Assembly (NCBI GenBank): GCA_003342895.1
Contig: PTFA01000280.1
Coordinates: forward strand, 660,249 to 724,248
DNA: 64,000 nt
Origin: Casuarius casuarius
Taxonomy: Eukaryota; Chordata; Aves; Casuariiformes; Casuariidae
Direction: 5' to 3'
Each line of letters starts with the position of its first letter. Position 1 is the first letter of the stretch. The notes beneath the pieces were generated by a model. It saw only the letters and a list, made by a program, of their open reading frames with translations, had not been told where the DNA came from and ran no database searches. Below are positions 12,101 to 27,100 of this stretch, piece by piece. A program made the translations under genes and the position numbers.

Positions 12101-15100
12101 AGCACAGCAGACTGTTCTAACAAGTGTATTTAGTTTGTGAACAGACTATTTGGTAATTTCAAGGGCATCAGCATCCACACATTATAAGCTGCTTTCTGTA
12201 TTTGATTCAGTTGTAAATTTATATGCCTCTAAGCCATTTCTTTGCTTGTCTTGCATTCGGGTTCCATGTATGTGTATGGAAAGTTAGTAACCAAGAACTT
12301 TTTTCTTCTGACAAGTTTGTTCTGAAATTTAATCTCCCTGGTCAGCTGATTTTTTGAAAGAAATTAGTGAATCCAGGACTAATAAATTGGTCCTCTGCTT
12401 TCAAACTTGCTTGCAGTTTTCGCTAATCGGAGTTAACTTTCATTCAGCTGATCTGAATATCAAGTGTTTTGTTTAAACAAACAAACAAAAAAAATCAGTG
12501 GTTTCAGAGAGAGAACATTACTATCACAAGCTACATTTGTTAAAAAGATTAAAATACTCTATAGTTAAAAGTTAAGCCTGCTGTATTTTGGATGCTAGGT
12601 GTTTGGATTAAGAATAAGAACTCAAGAAATGACATGTGGGTTCAGACCTGTGGGACATTTAGTCCAGTGTTATGACAGCAGTGGTAGACGGTACCGGATA
12701 GAGTACAAGGCTGATCGCTATCACTCATCTGTTACCTTCCAGCATCCACAATCCTTTAATGGAGAACGTTAGTGGGCACATCGCTTCCTGTTCCCCTTAG
12801 TATCTGTCTGCAGAGCTGTTGTCCATTAATTTGTTTAAGTCCTTTCTGAGCTTGCTGGAACTATCTTTCCAGCCTTTCATGGCAAAAAATTCGCTAAGTT
12901 CCCTCCCATGGTACGCGAGAAACAGGAATCTTTATCTGTTTTAAGTTGATCTCCTAGTTTCAAAAAGTGTCTCCTACCATTGTGGGATGTAGTGAATAAC
13001 CACTCTGTTCCCTTAGCTGCTGGCATTTGTGATATTTTTTTAAACCCGGATCACCCTTACTCCTCCAAATTGAGGAGCCTGAGACTTTAGTCTTTGCTCA
13101 TATGGCAACTGTTCTGTCCCCTTGATCATTCGAGTTGCCCTTCTCTGTACCTTTTCTATTTCCTGTATGTCCTACCTGAATTACGGAAACCAGAAGTTGT
13201 AAATAGCCAAGGTGTTTGCTTAAAAGGTATTTTATTTTTTTACACTTTTGCCACTTTTATCTAGATAAAAATTACTTAGGACTTTATAGAATAACTCACG
13301 AAGGAAGCAGATAATAGCAAGCTGGGTTCATTTCATGTAATGCTTTCATCTCTGAAGCTTTAGACGCTGTCTATTACTACAGTTGGTTTACTGAACTATT
13401 TGTCAGTCATGCAAAGAAATACAGGCTTCAAATAAGAATATGATCAAGATCCAGTATATTTCAAAATCTGTGGCTGTGCCTCTAAAGTTTCTTACTTGCA
13501 GGCACTTGACTTTGCTTAAAAGATTTCACAAATTATTCTGCTCTAGTGTTATATCGATAATTTGCAGTTCAACAGCAACATCCATCTCTAGTTACCAATA
13601 AAAGATATTTCAAGCCTAAATTTTTTCCTAAGTTCACCACAAGGCAAAGCAATTTAAAGTTCCTTTTTCATTTTGAGCAGATCCAGAAAACAATAAAAAA
13701 AACAGCTCGCAGGGAGCAATTGATGCGAGAAGAAGCTGAGCAGAAACGTTTAAAGACTGTACTAGAATTACAGTTTATTTTGGATAAGTTGGGTGATGAT
13801 GAAGTACGCAACGACTTGAAACAAGGATCAAATGGAGTACCGGTACTGACAGAAGAGGAGCTGACAACGCTGGATGAATTTTACAAGCTAGTTTACCCTG
13901 AACGGGACATGAACGTGAGGTAGACTTGCAGTAAAGTACTTTACTTTATAATTATCAATCTGTTAATGGTATTTTGTCCCATTATCATTTAAAGACTCAG
14001 TAAGAAATCCGTTATACTCCTCTTATTATTTTGTTTGTTTGTTTTTAAGGTTGAATGAGCAGTATGAGCAAGCATCTGTTCACCTGTGGGACTTACTGGA
14101 GGGGAAGGAAAAACCTGTTTGTGGAACAACCTGTAAGTATCTTTTCTGTATTAAGAGATAGCATGCTGAATTTGTGCTAGAACTAAGATACAACGTTTGG
14201 CATCAAAGAACTTTGACTGCTAACTATCCTTGTATTTTTTTAGAGTAGCCACTTTATTTTGGACCTTATCTGGACTCTAACAATAACTTATGAAGTGTAA
14301 ACTTACTGTGCTGTGTATTTGTTACTGATGCAGCATTACTCAGTACTTACCTGAGTCTGTTTCTGCTGTTTCAGCAGTATTTTGCTGCTGTTGGTGCTTG
14401 GTAGCAATTCTTTGTTCTCTGAAAATCTGGCTCCCTCTGTCTGGACAGGGAGCTTTGTCAGTAATAGGACCTAATGTGTAAACCGGCATGGCCTTATTTA
14501 GTGTGACATTCCACTCCCTTGTCATCTCCCTGCTTAAAAAAAGAAAGGGGGAGAGCATTCTCTCTTACCCTATTCTAAAAGTAGAATGAATGTTTTTATG
14601 TCCTCTTAAAATTACAACTCTAGTTACTTTTCTGTATGCTGAACAATATGCTTTGAATATAAGTAGAACAGAATTGTGGGGGGCAAGGGGCTTAATATTT
14701 CTGTCATAGGTATAACTTTCTGAAATCAAACAAGCTAATATTTATGAAATTGTAGAATGCTATCAGACTAAAACGTAAATAAAGACTAAATCATCATGTC
14801 TTACTGCAAATATGGGTTATCCTAAGGATACGCTTTGTGTACTGTGGGGATTTTTAAATCTCCTGATTGGAAACAAATAAGGAAAGTTTTAGGGAAGATT
14901 ATCCTTTTCTGTAGGTAAAATAGATAACAACCTTTTTTTTTTTTTAAATTTATGTTTGTTAAAGTATAGTAATACTGAGATGTTGAAAGTTTTTTCTATT
15001 CTCTTCTTAGAAAGTGAAATGATAGATAACAGTTGTAATGCTAACTTACTTTACTGAGGAGTAACAAACAGAGGATTGTAACATACTGTGGCCTTAATGG

Positions 15101-18100
15101 TAATTTTTTTATCCTGTTAAAATGAAATTTTTGGAGAGGTACCAGGTTAGTACCTTATAATTAATGTTTGTTTTACAAGGACTCAGGTTAGTCTCATGCG
15201 GTTGTGATGTTAGGTCACATTTTGTAGACTCACGTTACTGAGGAGGAGAAGACAGGTACCATGTATTTTTGAAGAACTGGAGGGAAGGGAAGGTGTGGGA
15301 GTAGCTCTCAGGAGAGAGATGATATACGCTCCTTGGGGAGCCAGTCATTCTGTTACTCGATGAAGTTGCACTGAGTATTGTGTCTGGATCTCGAGATGAG
15401 CTTTTAGTGATGTTGGCAGCCATTGCAGGTTTGCTTTGTCCTATAACTTTGGATCAATTTTACTGTATAGCTGTGCTCTTTTATGTGTATCTATTGACGC
15501 AAATAATGAGCATCATCACTTGCCAAATGTGAATTTCAATCTGTTTTGTTGGCCTAGACGGTCAGTAATACTGCCTTGCCAATGTGGGTGTACCGATTCA
15601 TTTCAGATTAAGAAGCCACAGCGTTCATCTGAGGCGCTGAGTGCAAGCTTTTGCTTGTTTCACTTACAAAGCCTGTTCTGAACCACTTACCTTAGTGGGG
15701 GAAAAACCCCACAAAGGTGATACTTTTGTAAATTTGTTTATTCTGACACAGCTGATTTATAAGGATTTGATTTACTGTAAGCTTTTTTCTTTTTTCCTTC
15801 TCTTTTTAATGAAGGCATTGTGTAGATTACAAAGAAATTCAGTTACAGTCAAAACTTTGGGTTCTTAAACTTTCCAAACTCAAAAATGGGCAATCAGAGG
15901 TTTTTTGAAATAGCAGTAATAAAAGTATGGCGATTAAATTGGTAAACTTTACCTCACTTTGAAGTGTTTCACAGATTTGCAGAAAAAAATACATACTGTT
16001 AATGTTGTCCTTGCCCTTCAGATTTTTGTGATCTAAGGTTGCATTTTAAGATATAATAATATAGGCACTAGTTGTAGAACAGTAGTGTTTGTGATTAGCT
16101 CGGGGCAACAGCAGCTTACCAGCAAATGAGTAATAAAACATGTGGAATCTTTGTGGGGAAGAAAAAGATAATCAGGATTGAGTGACTGTTAATCTGAAAC
16201 TTACCTGTTTTCCCAGATAAAGCTCTAAAGGAGATTGTTGAACGTATTCTTCAAACAAGTTACTTCGATAGCACCCATAACCATCAGAATGGATTGTGCG
16301 AGGAAGAAGAGACAGCACCCACACCTGCAGTNGAAGATCCTGTAGTAGAAGCTGGTGAGAGTATGAAGATCTGTTGTGATTAATATGTTGTTCATAGTCT
16401 TGTGCTGTCTTGTCTTTTGGTATTCTTTAGAATGATTAAACTATAAATGCAATTTCAAGTGCAAAAAACGCTTGTCTCCGAATACTTCAGATTCCTGTAG
16501 AGCTTCACATTACAATTTATAAACAAAATTTGGTTTGTCTATAGTATTTAAAATGATCAAAGATAAAAGTTCTGATTATTCTGATTGTGTGAAGCTTTTC
16601 TGCTTTGCAGTGGGTCCACCAGTTAATCCTTTGTTAGAAGGGAAGAGTTCTTTGTAGCATACTTTAAGAAACCTGAGAGTATGGTAACAAACTTAGTTTT
16701 CTGCTCATTTTTCCCCCTTTGGAGTTATGTAGTGGAGGAAATTGGAATTGTGGGAACTGAATGCAACTCTTCATAGCAGAAATAGAAAATGATTCCCCCC
16801 CCTCCCCCTTAAAACTTGGGGTATCTTTATTGCTTGATTTTCCGTTAATGTTCTGATGTCTTTATTTTCTGTATTTGGAGATACAGTTCTTCTTTTTCTA
16901 CCTTGTGATCTTAGTTTTGTTTCTGAGCCCAAGAGGTGCTTAATTCTTTGAGGCAGCAATATTGAGGCTCTAACTTAAGATCTAATCATAATTCTGCATT
17001 CCTCCTCTTCCCCCCTACCCTTTCCAATTTTGAAGGTGTGTCAAGAGGCAACTCCTTCTTTACTGTATAGTAAGCTTCCAATGTTAGGTATTAATGTCAC
17101 TCGAGTAATTGTACATCTGTTTATTCATATATCTAGTTGTACTCCTGTGTACTAATTATCCGTAATGCTACTTCTGATGTTTTTGGTAAAGCAATTAACT
17201 ACTGCAAATGCATCAGGTTTCTTCAGAGCTCTACTTTTACTGGGGGAGGATATTTTTTATCCGATACCTTTATATCTTTTAGGTTTGTAACATGCTTGTT
17301 TGCTGAAAATGGTGTATTTTTCTTACAGAACCTGATCCAGCAGAAGAATTTACTGAACCAACTGAAGTTGAATCAACTGAGGTATTACTCGCTGGAAAGA
17401 TTGTCACTTTGTACAGTTTTAATGCCACGTACTTTTACTTTCATACCCTTTCTTATTTTTATTTTAGTATGTAAACAGACAATTCATGGCAGAGACTCAG
17501 TTCAGCAGTAGTGAGAAGGAACAGGTAGATGAGTGGACAGTTGAAACGGTTGAGGTAAGATCTGGTGTACTGCAGGTAAAATTGCAATCCCTGTTTCCAC
17601 TGAATCACAACTCATGACAGGTTTTAGTGTTGTGCTCCCCCCCCCCAATCCCTCCTTATTTTATATACGTATATTTAAATAGGCTTGGACTTGACCACTC
17701 ATTCTTCAATTATGTATTTAGCTCAGGAGTACCTAAAATAAGGACTGTGCAACCTGGCTAAGTTTGTAGAGAACGTATATTGTACAACAGTGGCTTACTT
17801 GAGCAAATGGGATTTAAAAGCTAGGAATGATGTTTTTGGAGGCTTAAGCAAAAAAAAAACCCAATAAACACGTTGCGAATGTAGGAATTAAACTGAGCTA
17901 TGCAGTTGCAGACAGCATGGCATAGTTGTGCGTTTGTGCGGTTCCATGGAAAGACTACTGAAAATCTGTCTTTCAACTCATCTGTACTCCAGACTGCATA
18001 TACACATAATTCTCTCTTAAAATATACCTAAATGTGCTCTCATCTTTTTGCTTTTAAGAAATACTGTTCTTAAAATAAGTATTTAACTCATTACTACTAC

Positions 18101-21100
18101 GCAGTTGAGTGAGAGCGTTCACTTGTGATGTTTGTGGTACATTGCTATTGGGATCTATTCCCAGTTTAGTTTGAAATGCTAAGCCTATCATTCTGTTATA
18201 CTAGAATGTGTGTTCGTCACTGAAAGGAATAGGCACATGCAGTCATTCAGGTTTTTGATATGTTGGGTGCTTTGATTGTGTCTCTGTTAGCAACAGACAT
18301 GAATAGTGTCTTTCTGGTGCTAGGGCACGTTAGTCTGTGGTTTACCTTAGCCTTCTGCCTCAGCAAGTTCCAGGTGGTCAGTTTTTTAGACTCTCTTCCC
18401 TGTAATTGTATGTGCTGTCTTCAGGCTCTTTAAGCATCGAAGCAAAGTAAGAATTCGTCGTCCCTTCAAAGGGTGAAGAAGAGAGGAGCTGTCTTGAGGC
18501 AATTATCCTTTCTGCCAGATTCTGTATTCAGTCTAGATAAAATTCATATTTTGTGATGTTGAAGGCCATTGAGAGAGTTAATAATACTTAGGATAAATGT
18601 GAGGCTTCTATAACTAACTGGACAACTTTGCCATATATGTAAACAGTTTTGGTGGTATAGTACTCTATTCCCTCACTAAAAGACTTAAATCACATTTCAT
18701 AGTGATGATATTTTAAGGAATTAAAAAACCCAAAAAATCTGGAGGGTATACTTGAGCGATTACAATAAAATGGACACTTTAAGACTTGATTGGATTCTGT
18801 CTATTCTGAAACATACCTGAGTTTTATCTGTGTTTATACCAAGTTTCCTGAGTAGTCCAATTCTGTGTAGTCCTTAGTATAAGTAGTATGGATGAGGACA
18901 TGAGAGTACAGGAAATGTTGTTATGCTTGAAGCCTGTTGTGTTTCTATCTTCTCTTAAAGTCTAAGACGACGTGTTGCGCAGTTGAAAACAGGCACATTC
19001 TCATGGAAATAATAAAAGGCAATAACCTTATAAAAATAAAAAGGCAATAGTATGGTAAAAGAATATAGTTTGTAATTTTGTGTCAGACTTAATTCTGAAG
19101 TTCATAATTTTCTGTACCTCATTACTCATCTGTTAAACCTGGGTTATGTGAGTGTTGTTTTTATATAGAGTAATAAAAGCAATAAGAGTACATACTTCAG
19201 TTCTTATTTCTGTCCCAGTTTCTTGGGCTGTGTATAAATGAGCAATTTAGAAATACTTAGAGTTGAAAACTGCTTCTTCATAATTAAGAACTTTATTTTC
19301 TAATGGGTTTTAACACAAGAAGGGGAAATTGAGAATTACTGTCTTTGGAAATGACTCTTGCTGTTCTTGCACCAAAATCCCATTCCTCATGGGAATGAAA
19401 CTGAGCTGTCTTTAGGGAAGATGGTGTTATTTACTCTATAGAGCTTTTCTGTGCATCAGCTCAAGATAGTTGTAGCTTTAGGATATTAAGAACTGTGAAT
19501 AGCAACTGAGATGTTCTGGAAGATAAGTTTTCTGAAAGAGAACATTTATGCAGAAGATTTCTGTCACTGTCATGAAGAAGGCTATCTATCACATTAATTT
19601 TCTGCAGTAGCTATCAAGTAGATAAGATACATTTGAGATTTCTGTGGTATGTTGATAGTTTGAGAAGTGACAGTATCTCACATGATGCTTCTGTATGAGC
19701 CTTCCATGCATTTTAAACTAATGAATTTGCATGCGAATTCTCAAAGCATATCTATCTTTGGATTAAAACANTGTTTTAATTTTGATGGAAATGTCCTTTA
19801 TTGGTCATAGTCCTGGATTTTTTTTCTCCCCTCATCCCTTTCTAATGACTACCTCAGTGACTGAACCTGCTTCTGTGCACAGTCCTCTGTGTTGTGCAGA
19901 ATTGGAAATTGTTCTGTGAATGCCAGAATACAAGTTTGTTCTGGAGAGTCTGTGGTCTTGTTAAGCTTCTGTTCTTACCTCTCCTCTTTTACCTCTTTTT
20001 GCTTGCCCCTGGCCTTCTGTACCCTGTCGTTCTTCTCTAATCCTGTATGGGCAGCTCTGCCTACTGAGGTGGTAGGAATGCACTTTGAGTCAAGTACCGC
20101 TGGGAGATTCAGCCTTCCTAAAAATTTTGTGTTGTTGGTGTCACTCCAGATGAAGGGAGACGTTTTGGTTGGGCAGTAAGTTGCTGGGTGCTTTTTTAAT
20201 GATGATCCTCATATGTAAGTAATTTCTGTAACTTTTTCACGAAGCGGATTGAGTTAAAAAGCTGGAAATAGAGCCTGTTTATTAGCAACTTAGTAAGCAA
20301 AAGTTTAACTTTTTTTTGTTTATCCTCACATCATGATTAAACCTTGTCAAAGTACCTGGTAGGGATAGCAAGACTAAATGAATATGTCCTAAACAATTCC
20401 TTTTAACATTAAAAAGAGGTTTGAAGAAGACAGGTGTAAAATATGAAGCATCATCTGAGGTTGATACTGTAGTATTTGTGGAAAAAGGATTGATTAAAAT
20501 TTCGTCCCTGTTCATACTCTTGATTATTGAAGATACTGAATTGTTATGAATGACTCAGACTATGTTGAGTGATGAAAGTCAAATAATTAAGAACTTTTTA
20601 CAATAACTGTATAGGATGTGAGTAGCTGCTGGTTTTACCTGTGAAGTTTTATCTAGTCCTCTGGCTTGCTTTTTTTCTTTCCTCTTGTTTTAAAGCTTTG
20701 TGCTATGAGAGGGCTCCATATATGTGCTGTAAATAACTTATTTCAAAAAGAACTTTTTTTGCTCACGGGACTTTATTATTTATTTTGGTAACAGTCCATA
20801 ATTTGCAGTTTGGGGACTGTGTAATACAGAAAAAGAGAGTTGGGTCATGCTTGTTTTCCCCTTTTGGTAGCCTTAGAGTATACTTCCATGGGAATTCTCA
20901 AAAGAGCTTCTCTTTAGACAGCTAATACATGTGAATGGAATTTTAAAGAGGAATGTAGGTATGGTTAGGGATTTGGTCAAGGGAGAAGCCATTTCAGACT
21001 GGCAGGCACTTGCAGATGCTGAATGTCATATGAGAGTAATGTTTGGATATCCAAGCAAGGAGCAGGCACTTAACTGTTAGAGGACACTTTGAGGATTCTT

Positions 21101-24100
21101 TGAGAAGCTTAAAAAGAAAAAAAAAATACAAGCTTTGAGGGTGGTTAAGAGTTCAGGTTTACAGACCTGTAATCATTTGTCATGACTGCTGTACTGCATC
21201 TGTCTTCTGCAGTTCTAATAAGAAACTGGATGTTTTATGTAAGTTTAATTATTTTGAACTTTCAAGTGCATGTATGCTAGATGTTGTCCTGTGTAACTGT
21301 AAGTTTAAGGCTTGCCTGTTTATGTGGAAGATTATTAACAAATAATAGACTTAGAGTATTCAGGATGCTTTCTGGCAATAGAGAAACTGTAGACAAGTTA
21401 CTGACAATGATGCTGTTTATAAAAGCCAAGTGACATGAATGCAAAATGAAAATGGCATTTCTGCATTATGGAAGTTGCCTAAAGAGCAAAAGAGAAATTT
21501 AAAAATGCTACTTCTGCACCTCAGCCACGCTTCTAACTGTCTGTGTTTTCAAACAACTTGATGCCATATGTTCTCAGATGTTTCTGTTCAGCTTTCTTTG
21601 TTACTCTGCTATCTTTGATTATATGTGAAAGCATTCCGCTATTTCTTACCTTCTAGGCCAGTACTGGAGTATGTCTAGTTAATCCTGTCTGCCCTTCTAC
21701 ATACAATGAAGTTCTTACCATCTTTCAGTCTTTTTGAGCTTCCATGCCCACTATGAATTGTACCGCTATTTCTGGCCTCTTTATTCATTTATTTACTTTT
21801 CCTCGCCCCACCTTCCTGCACCCTCCTGTTGTTTTGTAATCTTTCCCCCAAGAGCACTGCCTGCTTTCTGAGACCAGAAATCAATTTAGGTGGGATAACA
21901 CTTAAGAACTCAGGTCAGATGTGTCTAAGGAGGCTTAAAACTTTTGAAGTCTTAAGAAAGACCCACAAGTTCTGACTGGGCTTACACTTTATGAAGATGT
22001 TACAAAAAAGGGCTTATTCTCCATGTGTGCACCTTCCTGAAACTTAATTTTTCCCAAGTTCTTTGAATTTGCAAATGTAGATAATGCAAGACAATTTGTT
22101 GTCTCTAATCCTGCTTTTAAAAAATACTCTAATGTTGAAATGAAAAAAAAAGTTAGTGCTGTTCCTAATGAAGAATAGCTAGACTAGCAGGAAAGTGAAT
22201 AACGTATTGAATAAATACAGCCTAAACTTTCTAATCCTGTAGAATATCCAGATCAGTAGCTGGGCATATTGACGTAACTGTAGGAGGTTATAGTATTCTT
22301 CTTCAGGAATACTACTGTAATTACGTACTTAATGAATTGGACAACTTCCATAAATTACAAAAACAACTGAGTCATTTTATTTCTGTTCTGTGCAGTGTTG
22401 TGTGAAACTTGAGCTGAAGTTTCAGTCAATTGCTTGTTTCTTACTAGGTTGTAAATTCACTCCAGCAACAGACACAAGCTACGTCTCCTCCAGTTCCTGA
22501 ACCTCACACGCTCACGACTGTGGCTCAGGCAGACCCTCTCGTTAGAAGACAGCGAGTACAGGACCTTATGGCACAGATGCAGGGCCCATATAACTTCATG
22601 CAGGTATGATGAATTCACTGTGGTACTATCAAGATGGAAGCAATAAACAAAATAGCACTTTCTGGCTGTTAGTCATAGTTTAAAGAGCCTGCTGCGTTTT
22701 ATTAAAAAAAAAAAATAGAATGATCTTGAAAACCTTATAGTGCTGTACAGCCAAGATCTTATCCAAAGCCCCAAACCCATGCTGCTATGAAAGTGCAATT
22801 AGAACGTTACTGAACTTTAGTTTTTGTTTGTAGTCAATGTACAGAGAAGGCAGGAAATTGTGGACTAGTGGATGCTGTAGCATATCCCACTTACTGAGAC
22901 CAACTATAAAATGCCCCTTTCTTTAAGCTAGTTCTAAATTTTGTGTTATAAAAGCCTTCTAGAAAACAAGAATAGACCCATTCTGGATTGCTTGTCAAAG
23001 GTTCTCAAAACAAAAGGGTTTCCTGAAGTTTCTAGCAGCTTTACATCTGAAGTTAGAAGAACTAGAGATGCATTGGGAATTAACTGGACAAATCAGAAAA
23101 AACCTCTCTTCCTCCTCCACAAAATAGAGTAAAAAAAGAAGTTAGTAAGAAGTGGGACATATGCTTATTACATTCCTTTTTTTTTCCCTGCTAATATGTT
23201 GAGTATAGTTGCTTCTTAACTGCAAAGTGAAAATGCTAATTTAGAATGAAGAATAAAGAACAGATCATCTGCTATTCTGCCTGACCCTTAAAACCTGCCT
23301 CTAGTTAATTTTTGTCAGATAAAAATAATTTGTATTTGTGGACTGAATTTTCGCTGTGATAAATATATTTGGGATTTTAATATCTTGATTTAAAATCTTT
23401 AGTAAAACCAGCAATTGCTTAATTTTGCACTTTCTTTACTGTGACCTGATCACTTCTGTAGGCTGAACATCAATATTTTTAAAATGCAATAGATTGGGTT
23501 TTATCTAATGTTTCAGGATTCTATGCTGGAGTTTGAGAACCAAGCACTTGATCCTGCCATTGTATCTGCACAGCCCATGAATCCAGCACAGAATTTGGAC
23601 ATGCCACAGATGGTTTGCCCTCCAGGTTTGTAGTGGTAAATCCTAAGAGAGAATATTGGGGAAGCCTGCAAATCATTTATTAGAAATGCTTCAATTACTG
23701 TTATATAGTAAATGAATCATCACAACTGATAATACAGTAATGTTAAAGTGCATTTTTCAGGAAATGCAGTTGTACTTTTGAGGCATACTATTTATAGACC
23801 TGTGATTCTCAGTTGCTTCTAGGTTTTCCTTAAAAGTGTGGAACATAGAAACTTTTTTAAATCGGTAAAATATATCTTTTCATAAACTTGTTCTCTGAAA
23901 TAGCTGAATTATATTGGACAATTTAGAAAAAAATATATTTTTTATGGAACAGATACCTGCTACTTTGTATATAACACTTTGATGCTAAAGGGGCTAATCA
24001 TCTTTATGATGATGAGTTCATGATGATGATGATGAGTATCAAATAACTTTATTAGATAAGATGGTAATGCTGTTCTGTAAAAGGTTTAATTGTACTGCAT

Positions 24101-27100
24101 AATAAGTAAAATTACTTCACTTTAGTTCATGCTGAGTCAAGACTTGCCCAGCCCAGTCAAGTTCCTGTGCAACCAGAAGCTACACAGGTAACATGTTTAA
24201 TAAATTGTATTTTGGATTCTTAATTGACTTTAGTCTTACTTAATATTTTAATAGGATTTGGTTCCTAAGTTTCTGATAAACTTGAAGGAAAAGCTGAGGT
24301 TCTAATTTTGGGAAACTCTTTTTCTTCAGTATCTCTTCAGCATTGTCATTGCATAGCATGAAACTTGTATTTGGTAATGCTTATAAAACAGTGCAAATTT
24401 TCTGTAATGGAGTCTTATCAGACATTGCGCCTTTTGGAAAACTCTGAGGTTCAGTGCTGAAGTATGAGTTTATTGAGGAAACTGCATTTAGAGTTAGAGG
24501 CTTCTTAAACCTGAGGGGACAAGCACTGGAGCAGTTCCAGTTTCTTCTGCCCATTCTAAGGGGCCAGTGTACTTCCTGGACTTCAGTCTTTAAATTCAGT
24601 GCATTTATGTGATTTTTCTTAGGTCTTTTTGTAAACTCCTGTGTAACTGAGCATTAGGCTCCCATCACTTAAGATGCGTATCTCATGTGACACTGGTGAA
24701 TTTTAAAGATTTTTTAACTTAAGATTTCCCTGTCTATTCTATTCAAGATGGACTAAGAATTTGATGTAAGTCAATATTTGCCTAGTAGTTTTCCTTTTCA
24801 TGCTAAGCTATATGAAGCAATATTTTAGTTTACATGGAAACAAGTTATCCTTTATTTGCTTACTTGTAAGTGACAGAAAGGCCAAGAACAAAATTACTTA
24901 CTTAAAGGTCAGTGTGTATCTACCAGGCTGTTTCAAGCAAGTGTGAGAACACAGATAGATTTGATAGATTAACTATTTAGTTGCTGTTGGTTTAGACTTG
25001 TTCTATTAAGAATTAATCCCAGTTGCTTGCTTGAATAATACTTTAATAATGCGGTTGTAAAGCTCTCATTCTGAGTTAGAATGCTGTTTTCAGTTGAGCT
25101 TTACTGCAATTCCTTACATTTAAGTAGAATCTCTTAAACTCGCTGTTGCAATGTATAAATGATGTATTATCTTTTCTGTTAAGATGGTGTCTGTTTCTTA
25201 CTGAATTTTCTGGTGATTAAAGAGCTTCATGATTTTGCATTATGCACTAATGGCATATCTGAAGGACTCTGCTGATCTCAAATAATGAATCTTGATCTCT
25301 GTAGATGTAGATAACAAGGAGAAATCTGAGTTAATTGTATGTCTTAGAGTAATGTTAGTGTAAATTGCTTTCTGCATATCGCCCAGATAAGCTCTGCAAG
25401 TTTTAAGTCACTCATTTCATAGCAACAGGAATGTGGTGTTTTTTCCTGTGTGTGCATGTTTTTTCCTCTGTATGTGTGCCTGCTGTATTTTTCCAGTATT
25501 GTTGGTTTGTAGATGTAGAGTAACTTTTATGTCAGAATTTTCTCCTTGTGAGCTTTTATTTTATAGTGTTAGATGATGCCTGTGACTGACCCTAATGTAT
25601 TCTTTACCTTATTTTCCCTTGCCTCAACCAGGGCTGCCAATAATTCTCTTAGAAGTCTTGCAAACAGTAGTTAAACTATCTCTGGTTTTCCTTTCGAATG
25701 TTCAAAGAGGTGATTTGAGCATACCCATCACTGATGACCAGTTTCCTCTGAAAGTCCCCAACAGCCTTAAATGCAAAGTCCTCTGCTTTGTTGGCTAAAG
25801 TTCTCCCTCCCTGGATGCTGTGTAGGGGAATTTTGGTGGTGGGTGTGGTGAGGGGGGTTGGTTGGTTGTTTACAGCTTTTTGTTATGGCAGTTTTTGGTT
25901 GTATAACTAAATGAGGAGGCTTATCTTCAGTTAAAGCAAATACACATTCACCTGATTCAGAAATACCTACAGAATAAAATTTGACTTGGGCGATATAGAT
26001 GTCAGAATATATGAAATGAAGAAGCTGAGGAGCTGAGGAGTGTGAACTTCTACTTGTTGAAGAAGTACATAATTTCACATAACACAGTAAAGAGTTGCTG
26101 GAATATGTATTTTTACTGGAGAGTATCATTCATTCTGAAGTTTTTTGATACTGTTTGTAAAGCTGTGTGAGCGGCAGCTGACTTTTTGTGGGTTGGGGGG
26201 GTTTATTTTGTCAGGTTCCCTTGGTCTCCTCTACAAGTGAGGGATATACAGCCTCCCAACCCATGTATCAGCCTTCTCACACAACAGAGCAACGGCCACA
26301 GAAAGAATCAATTGACCAGATTCAGGCAAGTCAGATTTCATGGGGTGGGGAGGATTCTGCTTGCAGGTATGATTTAATGTTAGTATATGTTTCTTTTGAA
26401 AACAAAGCTTCATAATTTTTAGTTGTCTGTCAGTCGGGCCAGTTCCATTCCATTAAGTTCAAAATTTGGAGCCTGTCTGTTACCTTCATAGTAGGATTTT
26501 TAATTTACTAAATTGTCTACTAGATTATCTTAACTGCTTAGTTAGAAGTAATGTGCCAATGTTAGTATGTGAGATCCATGTTGCTAGTTTAGGCAACGTG
26601 ATTTATTGTTGACATTGGCTAGGAGTTGTTAGCTCAGAAACTCTTTCATTTCCCCCTTCATTTTTTTCTAGTTGTGTTTCAAGATAATGAGGGAGAAGAC
26701 TACTAGGTTTTTCCTCTCCCATTATGCTGTTGTCAGTGAGACTGTTTAGCTGAAGTAGATGATGTTCATTTGTTGAGGTGATTTGAGGCCTTGTCTCTAA
26801 CTTTTTTTTTAATCAAGTGAAATTTTGGTGCTAAGTTTTCAGTACTATTCAAAAGCTGCTAAAATGCTGTTTGTTTTTAATTATTAGGCTTCGATGTCAC
26901 TGAATGCAGACCAGACCCCATCATCATCATCACTTCCCACTGCAACCCAGCCCCAAGTGTTCCAGGCTGGATCTAGCAAACCTTTGCATAGCAGCGGAAT
27001 CAATGTTAATGCAGCTCCATTCCAATCCATGCAAACAGTAAGTAGTAAATACTTAACATTGAATCCATTTATTTTGGTCATCATTCTTTTTGTTGCTGTT

